A DNA stretch of 64,000 nt, taken from NCBI RefSeq assembly GCF_003672135.1, contig NC_039514.1:3162001-3226000 (forward strand), in the 5' to 3' direction. The notes beneath the pieces were generated by a model. It was not told the origin of the DNA. It saw nothing but the letters and a program-made list of their open reading frames with translations, and ran no database searches. The stretch's first letter is position 1, and every line of letters starts with the position of its first letter. The translations under genes were made by a program, and so were the position numbers. Source of the stretch: Ooceraea biroi (Eukaryota > Arthropoda > Insecta > Hymenoptera > Formicidae). This document shows positions 36,918 to 47,382 of the stretch, one piece after another.

Positions 36918-37113
36918 AGTGTGCTTGTGTGAGCAAAGGTAAAAAAATATACTTTTGCCCAGCCTGCAAAAAGTAATATAAAGTTACATAATTCTACCTT
37001 TCATTGTCGTTTTAAAATTGACAAAGATTTATTTGTGTTATGTTTAAAAAGATTTATGTTTAAAAAGAATTTTTTTTGTTAGTTTGAATTTTTAAATTAC
37101 GTATATTAATATA

Positions 37114-38399
37114 TTAGGTTGTTCATTAAGTTCTGCGGTTTTCTCGATAGATAGCGTTTGTCCATTGAAAAAGATAGCATGCATCGCCTGAACCGCGGAT
37201 TGCCGCATACTCCGTGACAGGTTAGACAATGCTTGACATTTCGCCAGAGTCTTTGTTGTGTTTTGACGTGTTGTGTGTACGCGCTATTCATTGAAAATGG
37301 AGGATCAAAAGGTGCATTTTCGGCACATTTTGCTATTTTTCTTCCGCAAAGGAGTAAAAGCGACAGACGCACAACGTGAGATATGTGGCGTGTACGGGGA
37401 CTCGGCCATAAGCGCTGACACTTGTCAGCGTTGGTTTGCGCGCTTTCGTTCCGGAGATGTGAACGTCTCCGATGCTGCTCGCTCCGGTCGTCCATCCACC
37501 ACTGACGACGACCAAATCGTGGCCGCAATCAAAGCAGACCGACACCTAACGACGCGGGAGATCGCGGAGCGCTTCGACATCGCCCATACAACGGTTGCGC
37601 AGCGATTAAAACGGCTTGGGATGTCGAAAAAAGCAGATGTTTGGGTCCCTCACGAGCTCACCGAAAAGAACATTTTGGACCGCGTCATGATCTGTGAATC
37701 CCTGCTGAAATGGAACTCGCTGGAGGCCTTTCTCAAACGGGTGGTCACGGGAGATGAAAAATGGGTGATATATAACAACATTCGACGCAAGCGGTCATGG
37801 TGCGGTCCGGGTGAGTCGTCACAATCGGTTGCCAAAGCGGATTTGCATCCGAAGAAAGTGATGCTGAGTGTGTGGTGGGATTGGCGAGGCGTCCTGTACT
37901 TCGAGCTGTTTCCGCGCGGTCAGACCATCGACGCCGAGAAGTATTGCGCTCAGTTAGAAAAATTGAAGCAGGCAGTGGCGGAGAAGCGGCCGGAATTGGC
38001 GAACAGGAAGGGCGTTGTCTTCCACCATGACAACGTCAAACCACACACTGCTTTGGTGACCAAGAAGAAGTTTAAGTGCTTTGGCTGGGAAGTCATGCAG
38101 CACCCACCGTACTCCCCAGACCTTGCGCCGTCGGATTACCATCTGTTCCGGTCACTCCAAAACAATCTCGACGGGCAGCGCTTTAATTCAGTGGACGATA
38201 TTCAAACGTACTTGGAGGACTTTTTCGCGCAGAAGTCGCGCGACTTCTACAAACGCGGCATTATGTCTCTTCCAGAACGTTGGCAGAAGGTGGTCGATCA
38301 AGATGGACAATACATTCTAGATTGAATAAATGTGTAAGTACAATAGATTTATGTTTTAATTTAGAGCAAAAAAACCGCAGAACTTAATGAACAACCTAA
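37114..38399 (+). mobile_element. Complete mariner element
   Basis: Inverted ends TTAGGTTGTTCATTAAGTTC (about 28 bp, identical at both ends over the first 28) are flanked by TA (37112-37113 and 38400-38401). The length of 1286 bp is normal. GC content is clearly higher than the surroundings, as expected for a recently arrived element. It interrupts the GGGTAAG-ended element. Confidence 0.96.
37297..38325 (+). CDS. Mariner transposase, intact, DD34D
   Basis: 342 residues from the ATG at 37297, close to the usual 345. The N-terminal half is the double HTH DNA-binding domain with RSGRPSTTDDDQ at the linker. WVPHEL is at 116-121. Catalytic residues are D153 (VTGDEKW), D245 (HHDNVKPH) and D280 (SPDLAPSDYH), with exactly 34 residues between the last two. 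HDNVKPH differs from the common HDNARPH at two non-catalytic positions. There are no stops or frameshifts, so it is a candidate for an active enzyme. The subfamily cannot be fixed by eye; the protein and ends look closest to the mellifera/cecropia group. Confidence 0.95.
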   Translation: MEDQKVHFRHILLFFFRKGVKATDAQREICGVYGDSAISADTCQRWFARFRSGDVNVSDAARSGRPSTTDDDQIVAAIKADRHLTTREIAERFDIAHTTVAQRLKRLGMSKKADVWVPHELTEKNILDRVMICESLLKWNSLEAFLKRVVTGDEKWVIYNNIRRKRSWCGPGESSQSVAKADLHPKKVMLSVWWDWRGVLYFELFPRGQTIDAEKYCAQLEKLKQAVAEKRPELANRKGVVFHHDNVKPHTALVTKKKFKCFGWEVMQHPPYSPDLAPSDYHLFRSLQNNLDGQRFNSVDDIQTYLEDFFAQKSRDFYKRGIMSLPERWQKVVDQDGQYILD

Positions 38400-38888
38400 T
38401 AATAACTATCAGTTGTTGATTGATTTTGATTGAAGTTGTTCCTTTGTAACAGTTGATCTCTTAAAATATCTCTTTTTTCTATAATTTTAGCGTAATATTT
38501 TATAAACAATGTAGGTTAGAAACGTACCTCTAAGGTATCTGTGACTGATTAATAAATATCTATACTAGATTATTTTGATATTTTGTTTTTCTTATTTTTT
38601 TTGCCTTAGTTTCTTTTATTGGACCGATGGTCCAATGAATGAAACCAAGTGGACCAAAGAAGGTGCCAAAGGTCCAATCATGGAAACTTTTAATCTTTTT
38701 ATATTTTTTAAATCTTTTTATATTTTTTATTTCCTTTTTTAAATGTTGATTGATAGATGCTGAGACTTGTTGATTTTAAAGCTTAATAAATGTCACTTCA
38801 AATCACATTCTTAGTTTCACTTTATTACTTATAATTTCAAATTAGTAGACCTTCACAAAAAGGGGTTCCAATGGTGGCAATCTTACCC

Positions 38889-39597
38889 TACATACAATAC
38901 CTGTAATTACAAATGTCCTTGGATGGTTTTTTTTAGTTTCTTCATCCTCGCTTTAATTGCCGATGTCCATGTCCAACTTTCTCTTGTTTTGCTTTTAATG
39001 GTTACTCTTCCTTTAAGATGGTTGTTTCCCAACTGCGGTAGTCAAAATTAGATTTAAAATAAAATGTTCAATACACGATGAATTTTTTTAAGTAAAAATA
39101 AAAAACAGATTTTTAAACATTATTAGTTTTCTCAGAATGTTAAAAATCGATAAAATAAATAAAATGATAGAAAAAGAAACAGTATGCTGAAGTACGTAGC
39201 AGTCGCAGTACTGTAGATGCGTAAATCGTGGCAACGTCGCATACAGCTGAACTGAATACAAACAAAGGTTAATAAGAGTTAATAATTACAAGTTTTATTA
39301 TAAAAGTAATATTGAAGGAATACTAAATGTATTTGCTTATATGTAAAATACGTAATATGTTTGACGCTACGCGACACGCTACGCTCCTTGGAATGTAACG
39401 TTGCCACATCCACAAAGCATGATCGCGAACGACAAAGCTAAAGCCAAACCTATTTCTTCTGATTAATCATACTCTAATACCGTACGGTCAATTTCGCTGA
39501 GATTGAAGTATGTACTTCTGTAAGTATTCAATTAATGTTGCTCAAATTTTCGTATTAATCCTTATTGTAGGTCATTTGCAGTGCGTTTAAGTATTAG
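38889..39597. other. AT-rich stretch without recognised gene
   Basis: Apart from the weak open stretch listed separately, nothing recognisable. Confidence 0.4.
38912..39040 (-). other. Possible small exon of unknown gene
   Basis: After an acceptor-like gactaccgcag, 42 codons are open to a TAA at about 38912, Lys/Thr-rich (TIKSKTRESWTWTSAIKARM). There is no family match and no upstream partner. It may be chance. Confidence 0.15.
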
Positions 39598-39705
39598 CCC
39601 AGATAACACAAAAGTTCCAGAGACAATATCTAAGAACGTTCAAAGAATGTTCAAACGTTCGTAGGACGTTCTTAGAAGATTTCTGGTATTTTTGTGCTAT
39701 CTGGG
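39598..39705. mobile_element. 108-bp palindromic-word element (copy E), AG duplication
   Basis: Ends CCCAGATAACACAAAAG and the inverse CCCAGATAGCACAAAAA. The flanking dinucleotide is AG on both sides (39596-39597 and 39706-39707). The interior repeats GAACGTTC-type words (gaacgttcaaagaatgttc, aaacgttcgtaggacgttc). Confidence 0.75.
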
Positions 39706-40348
39706 AGTTTATCTGGGGGTTTTTGTACGTCAATTTCCATAACCGCCATGTTAAATATCGAGAAAAAAGTAAACTTTAAGCAGTCATATCTCGGAAACTA
39801 TACGGTAAATCGAATCCATATTTAACACACATACGTATTAATATTTAATTTAGTTTTGCTGAAAATTTAAAGAAGATCTGTGCTCTCATAGTTTTTGACC
39901 ATACTACCTTAATGGAACATGAGTTTTTTATTTAAGTAAAAAGTAACAAGTGGTATCGCTTTCGATAAAATTAGCGCTCGTATTCGCAAAAGTTTATCTA
40001 GTAAACTTTTATAATAATAGCAGCCTTCTGTTATACAAAATCTATAGTGATGCGTGTTTAAATTCAATATCAAAATTTCTATTTTGAACCACTCCTTATA
40101 CAAAGCTAATATGTCCATATTTTAACGCCATAGAAGTGTTAACAAAAACGGTAATTAAAAAAATGAAATACGTACGTGCAATCGACGAAGTACGGAATGT
40201 ATGAAATATTATTGAAATTATTACAAAGGAGACCGTGTATTTTTCGTGATGGTTTCGGCCCGTTTAAAGCATTCGACAGCACTGAGTTTCGAAATCCATA
40301 TACAGAGTTAATTTCAAGAGAAGCAGAGCGATTCGTGGTAGATTATTG
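39706..40348. other. Unassigned sequence
   Basis: Contains a short + strand open frame (40176-40370) whose end is cut by the LTR-like element starting at 40349. I recognise no protein family in it. Confidence 0.3.
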
Positions 40349-40943
40349 TGTTACGTCCAGAACTCCGTGAGCTCGAAGGAAGGGCGCAACAGGACACCTC
40401 TCGTATCTTGTGGCGGTCAGGCCCCAAAACACGAGTCGGACTGACCACTTGCTCCGGCTTAAAGGTCAACGACCACGGAGGTCGATTTTACCGTAGGCCC
40501 TGGAACGGTCTGTCCGTTGGTCCCTTTTTAGGTCAGGGAAACTGAATCCCTTTTACCTGGGATAGGACCCGTACGATCTGAGAAGGCGGAGACGAATAAA
40601 GGGAATTAAAATGAATAATGCATCGGTGACTAGTTAACTAATAAACATTTTATTCTAAAGAAAACAAAGTATGTCTAGAACATATTTGGTTGAAATAAAT
40701 TTAAAGTGTATGTGTTGTTTTGTGTCTATAAAATGTGTAAATTGAAAATGTAGTTTACTCGGAAATTATAATTAATTACAAATTGAAAACTAAACATAAG
40801 CGGAAATTAAACGCTTTACTTCCTAGATCAATTTTCCAAACTGAGTCTATTTCAAAAAACATAAAAACTAAAGGAGAACAACTTAACCAATAAAATAATA
40901 TATAAATGAAAATTACGGCGACTGATCTATTTCTATATTAACA

Positions 40944-41822
40944 CTAATCATTACTTAAAAAATACCGGCGGAGGAGAGAGGCGGGGAACAGGATGGGATA
41001 TAGGTGTCCTCTGACAATCAGAGGGATCCCGACGGTTAGGTCGGTGTGCCGAAGAGCGGCCCTGAGAGAGGGAATAGGAAAGAAGTCTGGGTCTATCACA
41101 ATGGCATTAGGTGGTAGAGGGTGAGTGACTAGAGGGAAAATGTGGAGGAATCGCTCTCCTAGAGTCACCAGTGAACGCTGGATGAACTCTTCGACTATGT
41201 CGTCATCCCTGACGGGCGACGGAGAACGAGGAGGAGAAGGAGAATTTGCAAAATTCTCCAAATCGCCAGGTTGCACAGGCGAATAGCGTAGGGAGGAGAG
41301 AGCTGGAGAAATAGACGGAGAGTAACGGGGAGAGCTAGGAGGTGACACTTGAATGGATGCTCGCGAAGAGGATTCGGACATAGAGAAATAACACGAAGGG
41401 GGTGTAAGAGAAGAAGGAGGCGGAGATAAAGAGAGAGAGATACTTGAAGGGGTTGAAGAACGCAAAGAGGAGCGCGAAGAAGAAACGGAGGGTGCGGAAG
41501 AAGAGACGCTTGAAGAGACAGAGAACGGGGAAGATGTTCGGGGTAGGGGTTTCAGTATCTGAACGGAAGAATCAGGGGATGCCCGATGCGAGGTGGAAGA
41601 TACTGTTTGAACGGAAAGGGCAGGGGAAGGAGGCCGAAAAGAATCTAATACTATGATCGATGAACTGGTCGAACACGCTGAGGGGGGCCGCGGATCGATT
41701 TCGGTCGCGATCTTTTTACGCGGTGGCTCCGTCATTGGATGGCCCCCAGGAAACGACGCTTGGTCGCTGCTGGATCGTCCCGCAGAGAGAGACGGACTGC
41801 GTGATCGTTTGCCGGAAAACAC
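40944..41822 (-). CDS. Ser/Pro-rich ORF inside the LTR-like element
   Basis: 292 codons from the ATG at 41822, about 450 bases after the TATA box. Residues 1-200 are almost entirely Ser, Pro, Arg and Thr with a small basic motif (PPRKKIATE). Residues 205-292 are globular-looking (DIVEEFIQRSLVTLGERFLH, then LPPNAIVIDPDFFPIPSLR). I recognise no domain. The frame is uninterrupted and in line with the promoter, so it may be an accessory protein of the element. It could equally be a chance frame in biased sequence. Its high Ser content comes from a strongly purine-rich complementary strand. Confidence 0.4.
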   Translation of the reverse strand: MFSGKRSRSPSLSAGRSSSDQASFPGGHPMTEPPRKKIATEIDPRPPSACSTSSSIIVLDSFRPPSPALSVQTVSSTSHRASPDSSVQILKPLPRTSSPFSVSSSVSSSAPSVSSSRSSLRSSTPSSISLSLSPPPSSLTPPSCYFSMSESSSRASIQVSPPSSPRYSPSISPALSSLRYSPVQPGDLENFANSPSPPRSPSPVRDDDIVEEFIQRSLVTLGERFLHIFPLVTHPLPPNAIVIDPDFFPIPSLRAALRHTDLTVGIPLIVRGHLYPILFPASLLRRYFLSND

Positions 41823-42272
41823 TTAAAGGGGGATACCGGATGAGTCCAGGAGAAATGTATAGAAAAGAGGTAGAAGAGAGCTGAAGGAGAAATGTGAATG
41901 AAAATTGTCGATGAACAAACAAAAGGAAGAGAAGACAAAGAGTAAAGAAAAAAAAGGAGTGACAGCTAAAGGAAAACGCTCACTTGTTTGCAGGTGTATG
42001 CTGAAACTTGAAAAAATCCGTTTGTGCCAATGAACTGCCGTCGGGTGGATGGTGTAGCGGTCAAACGCACGTCGAGTTGCTTGGGTGATTTGTAACTCGC
42101 GCACCAAAGTTAGTGTTCACGGCCCGGCACTTGACTTCACAAAACTATTGAAGAAAAATTGTGTCGTTCGCGAAGGCTGACAAGGTACGTTCGCGGTCAC
42201 GGACAAAAATGGATGAGCTGCGTTCGCGAACACGGACAGAATGAAAAAGCTGCTCTCCGGAGTGGTCATCAC

Positions 42273-42280
42273 CTTTTATA
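42273..42280 (-). promoter_or_regulatory. TATA box of the LTR-like element
   Basis: TATAAAAG on the - strand, in a GC-richer context, about 570 bp from the element's 5' end. Confidence 0.5.
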
Positions 42281-43061
42281 CGATAGGGATGACGTGGAAA
42301 AGAGGTAGCCTTTCCGGGAACTGCGTTTTCAGGAAACCACCTTTCGAGGGCCGTTAGTTAATTTAATTGCAAATATGATCGGTTGGTCTATGAGGCGATA
42401 AACAGTCCACAGATGGTTTCTTTTTAAGCCGGAAGCACCGGTACGTGTGTGGCCGGACTCGCGGTTCCTGTGAGGTATCTACCCGGGGGATGATCCGGCA
42501 CAGCTGTATCATTTTCTCTTCCAGGAAGAGTGATACACCGCTGGCCTACAGTCACGCGCGACCGAATTTGTTGCTTGTTTCTTATAAATTGATCAGTAAG
42601 ACCAAAGGTTTCGATATCCGGATCTAATATCGCGCCTGCCCGGACACGTGCGTCACAACCCGCGGTTCTTGTGAGGATATTTCCTCGGATCCGACACAGC
42701 TGTGTCACCGTTTCTTCTAATCCTCATTGGGGCCCTATTGATCGCACGCGACCGCCTCGACGCGTCGCCTCATTGACCAACAATTAAAAAATATCGCTAA
42801 ATTCCTTGGAAGCAAGGAACTGTGCAGTTTCTGGACGTAACAATTGATTGAGGAAAGATTATTTTCTGAAGCAGGAAATGAGAAGAGTGTGTCGCTCATG
42901 TAGTGTTAGTGTGACTCATGTGACGCTTTCGTGCTATCAGCATCAATCTTCCTTTTTTCACGATCAGTATAAAATGTAGAAGCTGACGATGTTATCGCGA
43001 AGATGTGTAAACCGAATGCAGCCTATATATTTTTCTCTTTTATTTAATTTTTTCTCGTTTT

Positions 43062-44040
43062 GGCTGCATAGAACAACAAATCCTTTTCCACAATTACCAT
43101 GCACACAGAAATGCGTTGTAATTGACTGGACTTTATGTTAAAAACGGAAAAAACTTTCAAATAACAAATCCTTTTTCACAATTACATTACAATACACATA
43201 AAAATGTTTGTCAATGACCTGGACTTAATTTTAAAAACGGAAAAAAATTTCGAAAAATTCCAGTTTTGTTACCGACTTGTGGCTTGCCTCGTATGATAAT
43301 ATGCCCATACAGCACAAGATCGTTCTATAATCATTCATAGAATAATATCGGAGAATGTTTAGAATATTCTCATATAATGCTTCAGAGTTTCTGTGAACCT
43401 TCCATAGAATATTTGAAGTAGACAAAAACTCACATTTTCTGAATGTTCTATAAATATTCTGTAGCATATTCTATGAACATTTTGCGTATGTTTATGGACT
43501 GTTTCTATATATATAGGATATTCTAGGAATATTGTGGGAAATATTATAAGAAATAAAATATAAGAATATTCATTGAAATATCATTAGAATATTCTGAGTA
43601 CTTACCAAATAACATACCAATAGCATTTAGAACATTCGTGGAACTGTTTATGAATATTTTTTTCGAATATTCTCAGAATATATGGAAATCATGTTGTTAG
43701 AATATTCTCCGAATATTTTGTGCTGTATGGGTGGTTATAAGTTGTGCAATTTGTACGTTCTACAAAATAAGTAGCTATTGACAAAGAGACAGAAAGAAAG
43801 AATATAAGGAAGCTTTTAAAAGAGACTTCTGAAATCTAGTAAACAAGTTTGATTCGAATAAAAATTTTGAGCATATGCATCTCTAAAATTGCAACCAAAA
43901 GTAAAACAGAGCACAAGATTAGTTCCTTGATATCGAGCAAAATAATTTTTCATTCTGCACAACCAATGAAAAGATCTAAAGAAATTACAAAAACTCACTC
44001 ATTCCGTCAGTAATACAGACGACTCTCTAGGATCCCCTTA
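43062..44040. mobile_element. TTAA-type MITE, left end lost, interrupted by copy D
   Basis: The right end ctctctaggatcccc followed by TTAA (44038-44041), and internal sequence (gcatagaacaacaaatcctt; gtggcttgcctcgtatgata) match the element at 15041-15363 in inverted order. The left terminus is missing. About 80 bp near 43075-43250 is duplicated internally. It carries the palindromic-word element at 43304-43731. Confidence 0.78.
43304..43731. mobile_element. 428-bp palindromic-word element (copy D), TG duplication
   Basis: Ends CCCATACAGCACAAGAT and the inverse CCCATACAGCACAAAAT, flanked by TG on both sides. The related MITE at 15041-15363 gives the empty site (gtattatcatacgaggcaag, read in reverse), which confirms a 2-bp duplication. 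The interior repeats the palindrome AGAATATTCT and variants more than ten times. Confidence 0.88.
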
Positions 44041-44296
44041 ATGCCACATGCACAGAACATTTAAAAATAACAAAAAGAAATTATCATAGAATGTTCTCTG
44101 GGCCTCTAAGACTCCCCTTGCCCAGTTAAGAGTTAAGGATCTTCATCGGCTAATCGATTTTCGAATCTATGTATTTGCTTGAAATTTGGACCATATGCTA
44201 TTATAAATAGTATCTATACACCTGTTGAATTGTAATGACTATGCCGGTACCAAAATCGAGAGATTCAATGTCAAAGTTACGAATTTTAACACGTAA

Positions 44297-45473
44297 CCCT
44301 GCCAGCACTATACGTGCAAGAGACGTTCTATTGTGGTCGCAAAGTCACAGAAAAATATAATACGTCTTTCGCACGTTGCTACGACGTAACGTACAAAATA
44401 ATGTAATTATCTGCCTGTTGGCAGACAGAAAACTTTTTGTGGTTTTGTGGTTAATACTTCAAAACTAAATTGCAAATAAATTTATGTTATTCTTAACATG
44501 AAATTAAATTTGACACGTAATTGTTACGTCGCAAAGATGTAGCGTAGAATAATATATTCAATTTCTTGTCGGGATATCCATGAACCTTATACATAGGATA
44601 TACATTTGTGAACATTGTAGGACTATCTCAAAATGACATGTTTATACATCCATATGCTATTCTTCATTCTAACTTAGAATGAAATCGCCTTCCCGTTTCC
44701 CGCCTCTGATTCACCAAGCGACCGATAGATGGCCAGGCCAGGCGTAACGTTCTCGCAAGAAACATTTGCGTTATCACCTTATAAATAACCATCCGGAAAA
44801 CCGATTCAGCACTCTTTTCTTCGTCTCTTCTTTTGAACACCGATACTGAAACAGTCGACGCCGTGCACAGCGGTTTCTCCTTTCCGATTCCGGCGCCCCA
44901 TCACTGATATCAGTTCACGCGATATTTACAAAACGATTTTCCTGGCAGTATTTTTATTCAATATCCTTGAAGGACATCTTTATGGATGTCTTTCGGATAT
45001 CTGTACGTGTGCTGTGTGGGTAACTTCTCAAAACCAGTCGATCATTTTTGATGGAAACTACTGGATATAAGTGAATATATATAAGACTTTATTATAGAAA
45101 CGCTTATTATAACTGAACTTCTCAGACGCACGCATTACGCAGGCAGCGAGCGAACGGTTAAACAAAAAACATGCAAGCGCGCGAAGACGCATTCTCATAC
45201 TCACTGCGCATGCTCAAACATCCTAGTTTCGTTTTCACTAAACTTATACCTATTACCAACAATTTTTACGTCGCAAATATGTGCTCAAGATGTCACATAA
45301 AGTCACAAATACACGTTTCTGCAACGTTTCTGTCGCCAGAAATTTGACTGTTAGTTACGTGCCAGCGACGTGGCAATTACGTTTCGAATACTAGTTCACA
45401 CGTCGCTGCAACGTAACATGCGACGAGTTAGCACGTCATATTTACGTGTTTATCACGTATAGTGCTGGCAGGG
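44297..45473. mobile_element. 1177-bp palindromic-word element (copy F), AA duplication
   Basis: The 20-bp ends CCCTGCCAGCACTATACGTG are perfect inverted repeats, flanked by AA on both sides. The outer 200 bp on each side repeat words such as cgtaacgt, ttgcgacg and gacgtaac. The middle (about 44570-45280) has a different texture and includes a single right end of another family member (ctgtgtggg at 45020) and a promoter-like stretch, so it is composite. Confidence 0.85.
44779..44815 (+). promoter_or_regulatory. Promoter-like TATA plus initiator inside copy F
   Basis: TTATAAATA is followed about 25 bases later by ATTCAGCACT, an insect-like initiator. GC-rich sequence follows. No open frame follows, so this may be the U3/R part of an LTR fragment. 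Confidence 0.3.
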
Positions 45474-46321
45474 AAAGTATAGGCGAAGCGTGTTCTAAAA
45501 AGATATTTTAATTTATTGCGGTAGAAATTGTTTATGTATTTTGCTAAAAAAACTAATATGATTCATGACGATGTTAGGAATGACATATTACAAGATGGGA
45601 ATACATAGCGGTCCCCTTTATGTAATTATAATTTGAAGTTCCTATTTTTCAAAAAATAGAAACAGAAACAATTGTAACAGTCAACACTAAAAGTCGTGGA
45701 GCAGGGAGAGGGACGGGATGTACGGAAAGACAACCGAACATGTACTACACTTTTATTACAAACTGGAACTTAATAATAGAAGAAATTAATTAAAGTGGAT
45801 AATGTCTTACAAGGGGAGGACCAAGGTGTGACCCCTTAGATTTCGTTCAACTTTTAATAGGTTGTTGTACACCCCTCCCACTAACAAACTGTCATGTAAC
45901 TCTTGCCAATGCGCAGTAGTTTACGAGTTGCAAGTAGCGAGCGTAGCCTGGCGAAGGAGGTGCCGGACTAATACGCTGGACGTCGCTCGTTCGAATCTTG
46001 TTTTTTTTGTAATGAAATGAGGTTTTATATAAATAAATACGTCACGCTAAATGATATTCTTATCAAGCGACGCGGTAGCGTTGCGACGCCAAGTACATAA
46101 TAAAATAAATAGCCGCATGAGAAATAGCCGCTTGATCATATTTAGTTTTGCTTTTTTATGTACTTGGCGTATTCTTTTACCTTTGTAAGGTTTTTTAGAG
46201 GGTATTAAATGTATGGTATAATTGTTTCTTGCATTATTAATTATCAGTATCAGTATACAGGTATGTACGTATGTGCGTGTGCGTGTGCGTGTGTGTGTGT
46301 GTAAGTAAAGAATATATAATA
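45474..46321. other. Unassigned sequence with a tRNA-like segment
   Basis: No protein-coding signal. The tRNA-like segment is listed separately. The remainder holds a (TG)n tract at about 46276-46303. Confidence 0.4.
45937..46008 (+). ncRNA. tRNA-Ile-like SINE head or tRNA pseudogene
   Basis: Contains an A-box-like TAGCCTGGCGAAGGAGG, a loop CTAATAC with AAT in the anticodon position as in tRNA-Ile, a B-box GTTCGAATC and a T8 run right after it, as for a Pol III terminator. The acceptor stem does not pair, so it is not a functional tRNA. It could be the Pol III promoter of a short interspersed element. Confidence 0.4.
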
Positions 46322-46553
46322 CTAGCATCCCCCGTCACGCGGGGGCTTCGCCCGCGATATTATGTGTAGAATTAAATAAAAACACATTTTACCCCTTCTC
46401 ACCCGTTAGGGATGGAATTTCGGAAAACCCACCCTTAGTGAGCACCTACGTGATAGTAGGAATATACCCTTAAAATTTCAAGTCGATAGGTGCAGTGGTT
46501 CGGGCTGCACGTTGATGAGTGAGTGAGTGGTATTTGGCTTATATATATACAGA
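46322..46553 (-). mobile_element. Non-autonomous Helitron (232 bp)
   Basis: Read on the - strand, it starts TCTGTATATATATAAGCC after an A. It ends with the hairpin CCCCCGCGTGACGGGGG followed by ATGCTAG and a T. This is the Helitron pattern: 5' TC, 3' hairpin plus CTRR, insertion between A and T, no duplication. The gcgggcgaagcccccgcg block is common to short insect Helitron-like repeats. Confidence 0.8.
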
Positions 46554-47007
46554 TTTATTCATCGCTTTCGTCATTGATATGATATCGCCTCGATTCAAGT
46601 TTCGAATGTTAGAATTCTTTGTCTGTTCCTCCACTCGAACGACACTACTGTCTGGATTTAACGTTTTCGACCGATATATTAGGATATAGAACTCCAAAAT
46701 CTAACAAGTAAACATCAAGCGAAATCATGAGACAAACATGTTGTTCTGATAGAAAAGAAGAAGCGGAGCAATTTAGACAGTCTTTGTTCGTCTTTCTGCG
46801 AATTGACAAAGTTATCGAGACAAATAGTAGATCAAAGTTTGATCTATTATTAATATATCTTTTTTATTACGCTTCTAAAGTCACTTCGAAAAGCTTCATT
46901 ATATTCCTTTATTTTATCCCGAGGATGGACGGGTGCAATTTTGTGCGTACAACTTGCCAAATTTTTATAAAAAGCAAATATTTGTGCAAATGGCAGCACC
47001 ATCGCGA

Positions 47008-47036
47008 AGAAGTTCACTAGCAGCTCCAGCATCCCC
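47008..47036. repeat. Right end of another TTAA-type MITE
   Basis: actagcagctccagcatcccc followed by TTAA matches the terminus of 21489-21833. The rest of the element is not recognisable to the left. Confidence 0.6.
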
Positions 47037-47052
47037 TTAATGAGAAGAAAAT

Positions 47053-47382
47053 TGTTGAGATTTTCTTGCGAATAACGAATCGGTTCGTATCCCGCGCGCA
47101 TCTCGAATGTTCTAGAGACTCATGTTTGCGCCGAGCTTTCACGCCCGCGATAACACCAGGGCAGTCAGCCTATTGTCGCCGAGCCGAACGGTCCGTCTGC
47201 AAAATCGTGATCACACGCGTGCTTCGGGTAGGCAGACGTAAAGTGCCGTCCGAGCGTATTTCGTCGATATAACCGCATTTTTGTAACATTGACTGTGCTA
47301 TGTGGCACTAATAAACTACACCAGTGACAAAGAACAGTGGCTTCTTTAATATACGCTCCGATCCAACAAGTAATAATCAACA
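47053..47382 (+). mobile_element. Solo LTR, 330 bp
   Basis: Starts TGTTGA and ends TCAACA, with AAAAT on both sides (47048-47052 and 47383-47387). An AATAAA near 47311 and a GC-rich first half fit an LTR. No internal region of the parent retrotransposon is nearby. A 5-bp duplication fits BEL/Pao or gypsy types. Confidence 0.82.

Larger units (their letters stand above)
36268..38888 (+). mobile_element. TA-flanked element (GGGTAAG ends) with HTH remnant, hosting a mariner
   Basis: Ends GGGTAAGGTTGCCACCATTG and the inverse of the right end (GGGTAAGATTGCCACCATTG) differ at one base in the first 20. Both sides carry TA. The interior near each end repeats ttggacc/ggtccaa words (36650-36690 and 38613-38680). 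It encodes a broken DNA-binding domain and hosts a full mariner at 37114-38399. A Tc1/mariner-superfamily, perhaps pogo-like, origin is suggested by the TA target and the HTH, but no DDE domain is left. Confidence 0.78.
40349..42842 (-). mobile_element. 2.5-kb LTR-like element (TGTTACGTCCAGAA...TTCTGGACGTAACA)
   Basis: The two ends are a 15-bp inverted repeat beginning TGTTACGTCCAGAA and closing in ...CA. Both are flanked by ATTG (40345-40348 and 42843-42846). TG...CA ends, a 4-bp duplication, an internal TATA box on the - strand and two imperfect 200-bp tandem copies upstream of it (cgcggttcctgtgagg at 42460 and cgcggttcttgtgagg at 42661) fit a long solo LTR of a Ty3/gypsy-like element in - orientation. 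The unusually long terminal inversion would also fit a DNA transposon. GC content is well above the neighbourhood. Confidence 0.6.

Noticed and set aside
40176..40370. 65-codon + strand frame before the LTR-like element
   Set aside because: Its end runs into the inserted element; joining across the empty site gives an immediate stop. No family match.
42040..42110. Second tRNA-like stretch (ggtgtagcggtcaaacgca)
   Set aside because: Only an A-box-like start is visible; no B box at proper distance.
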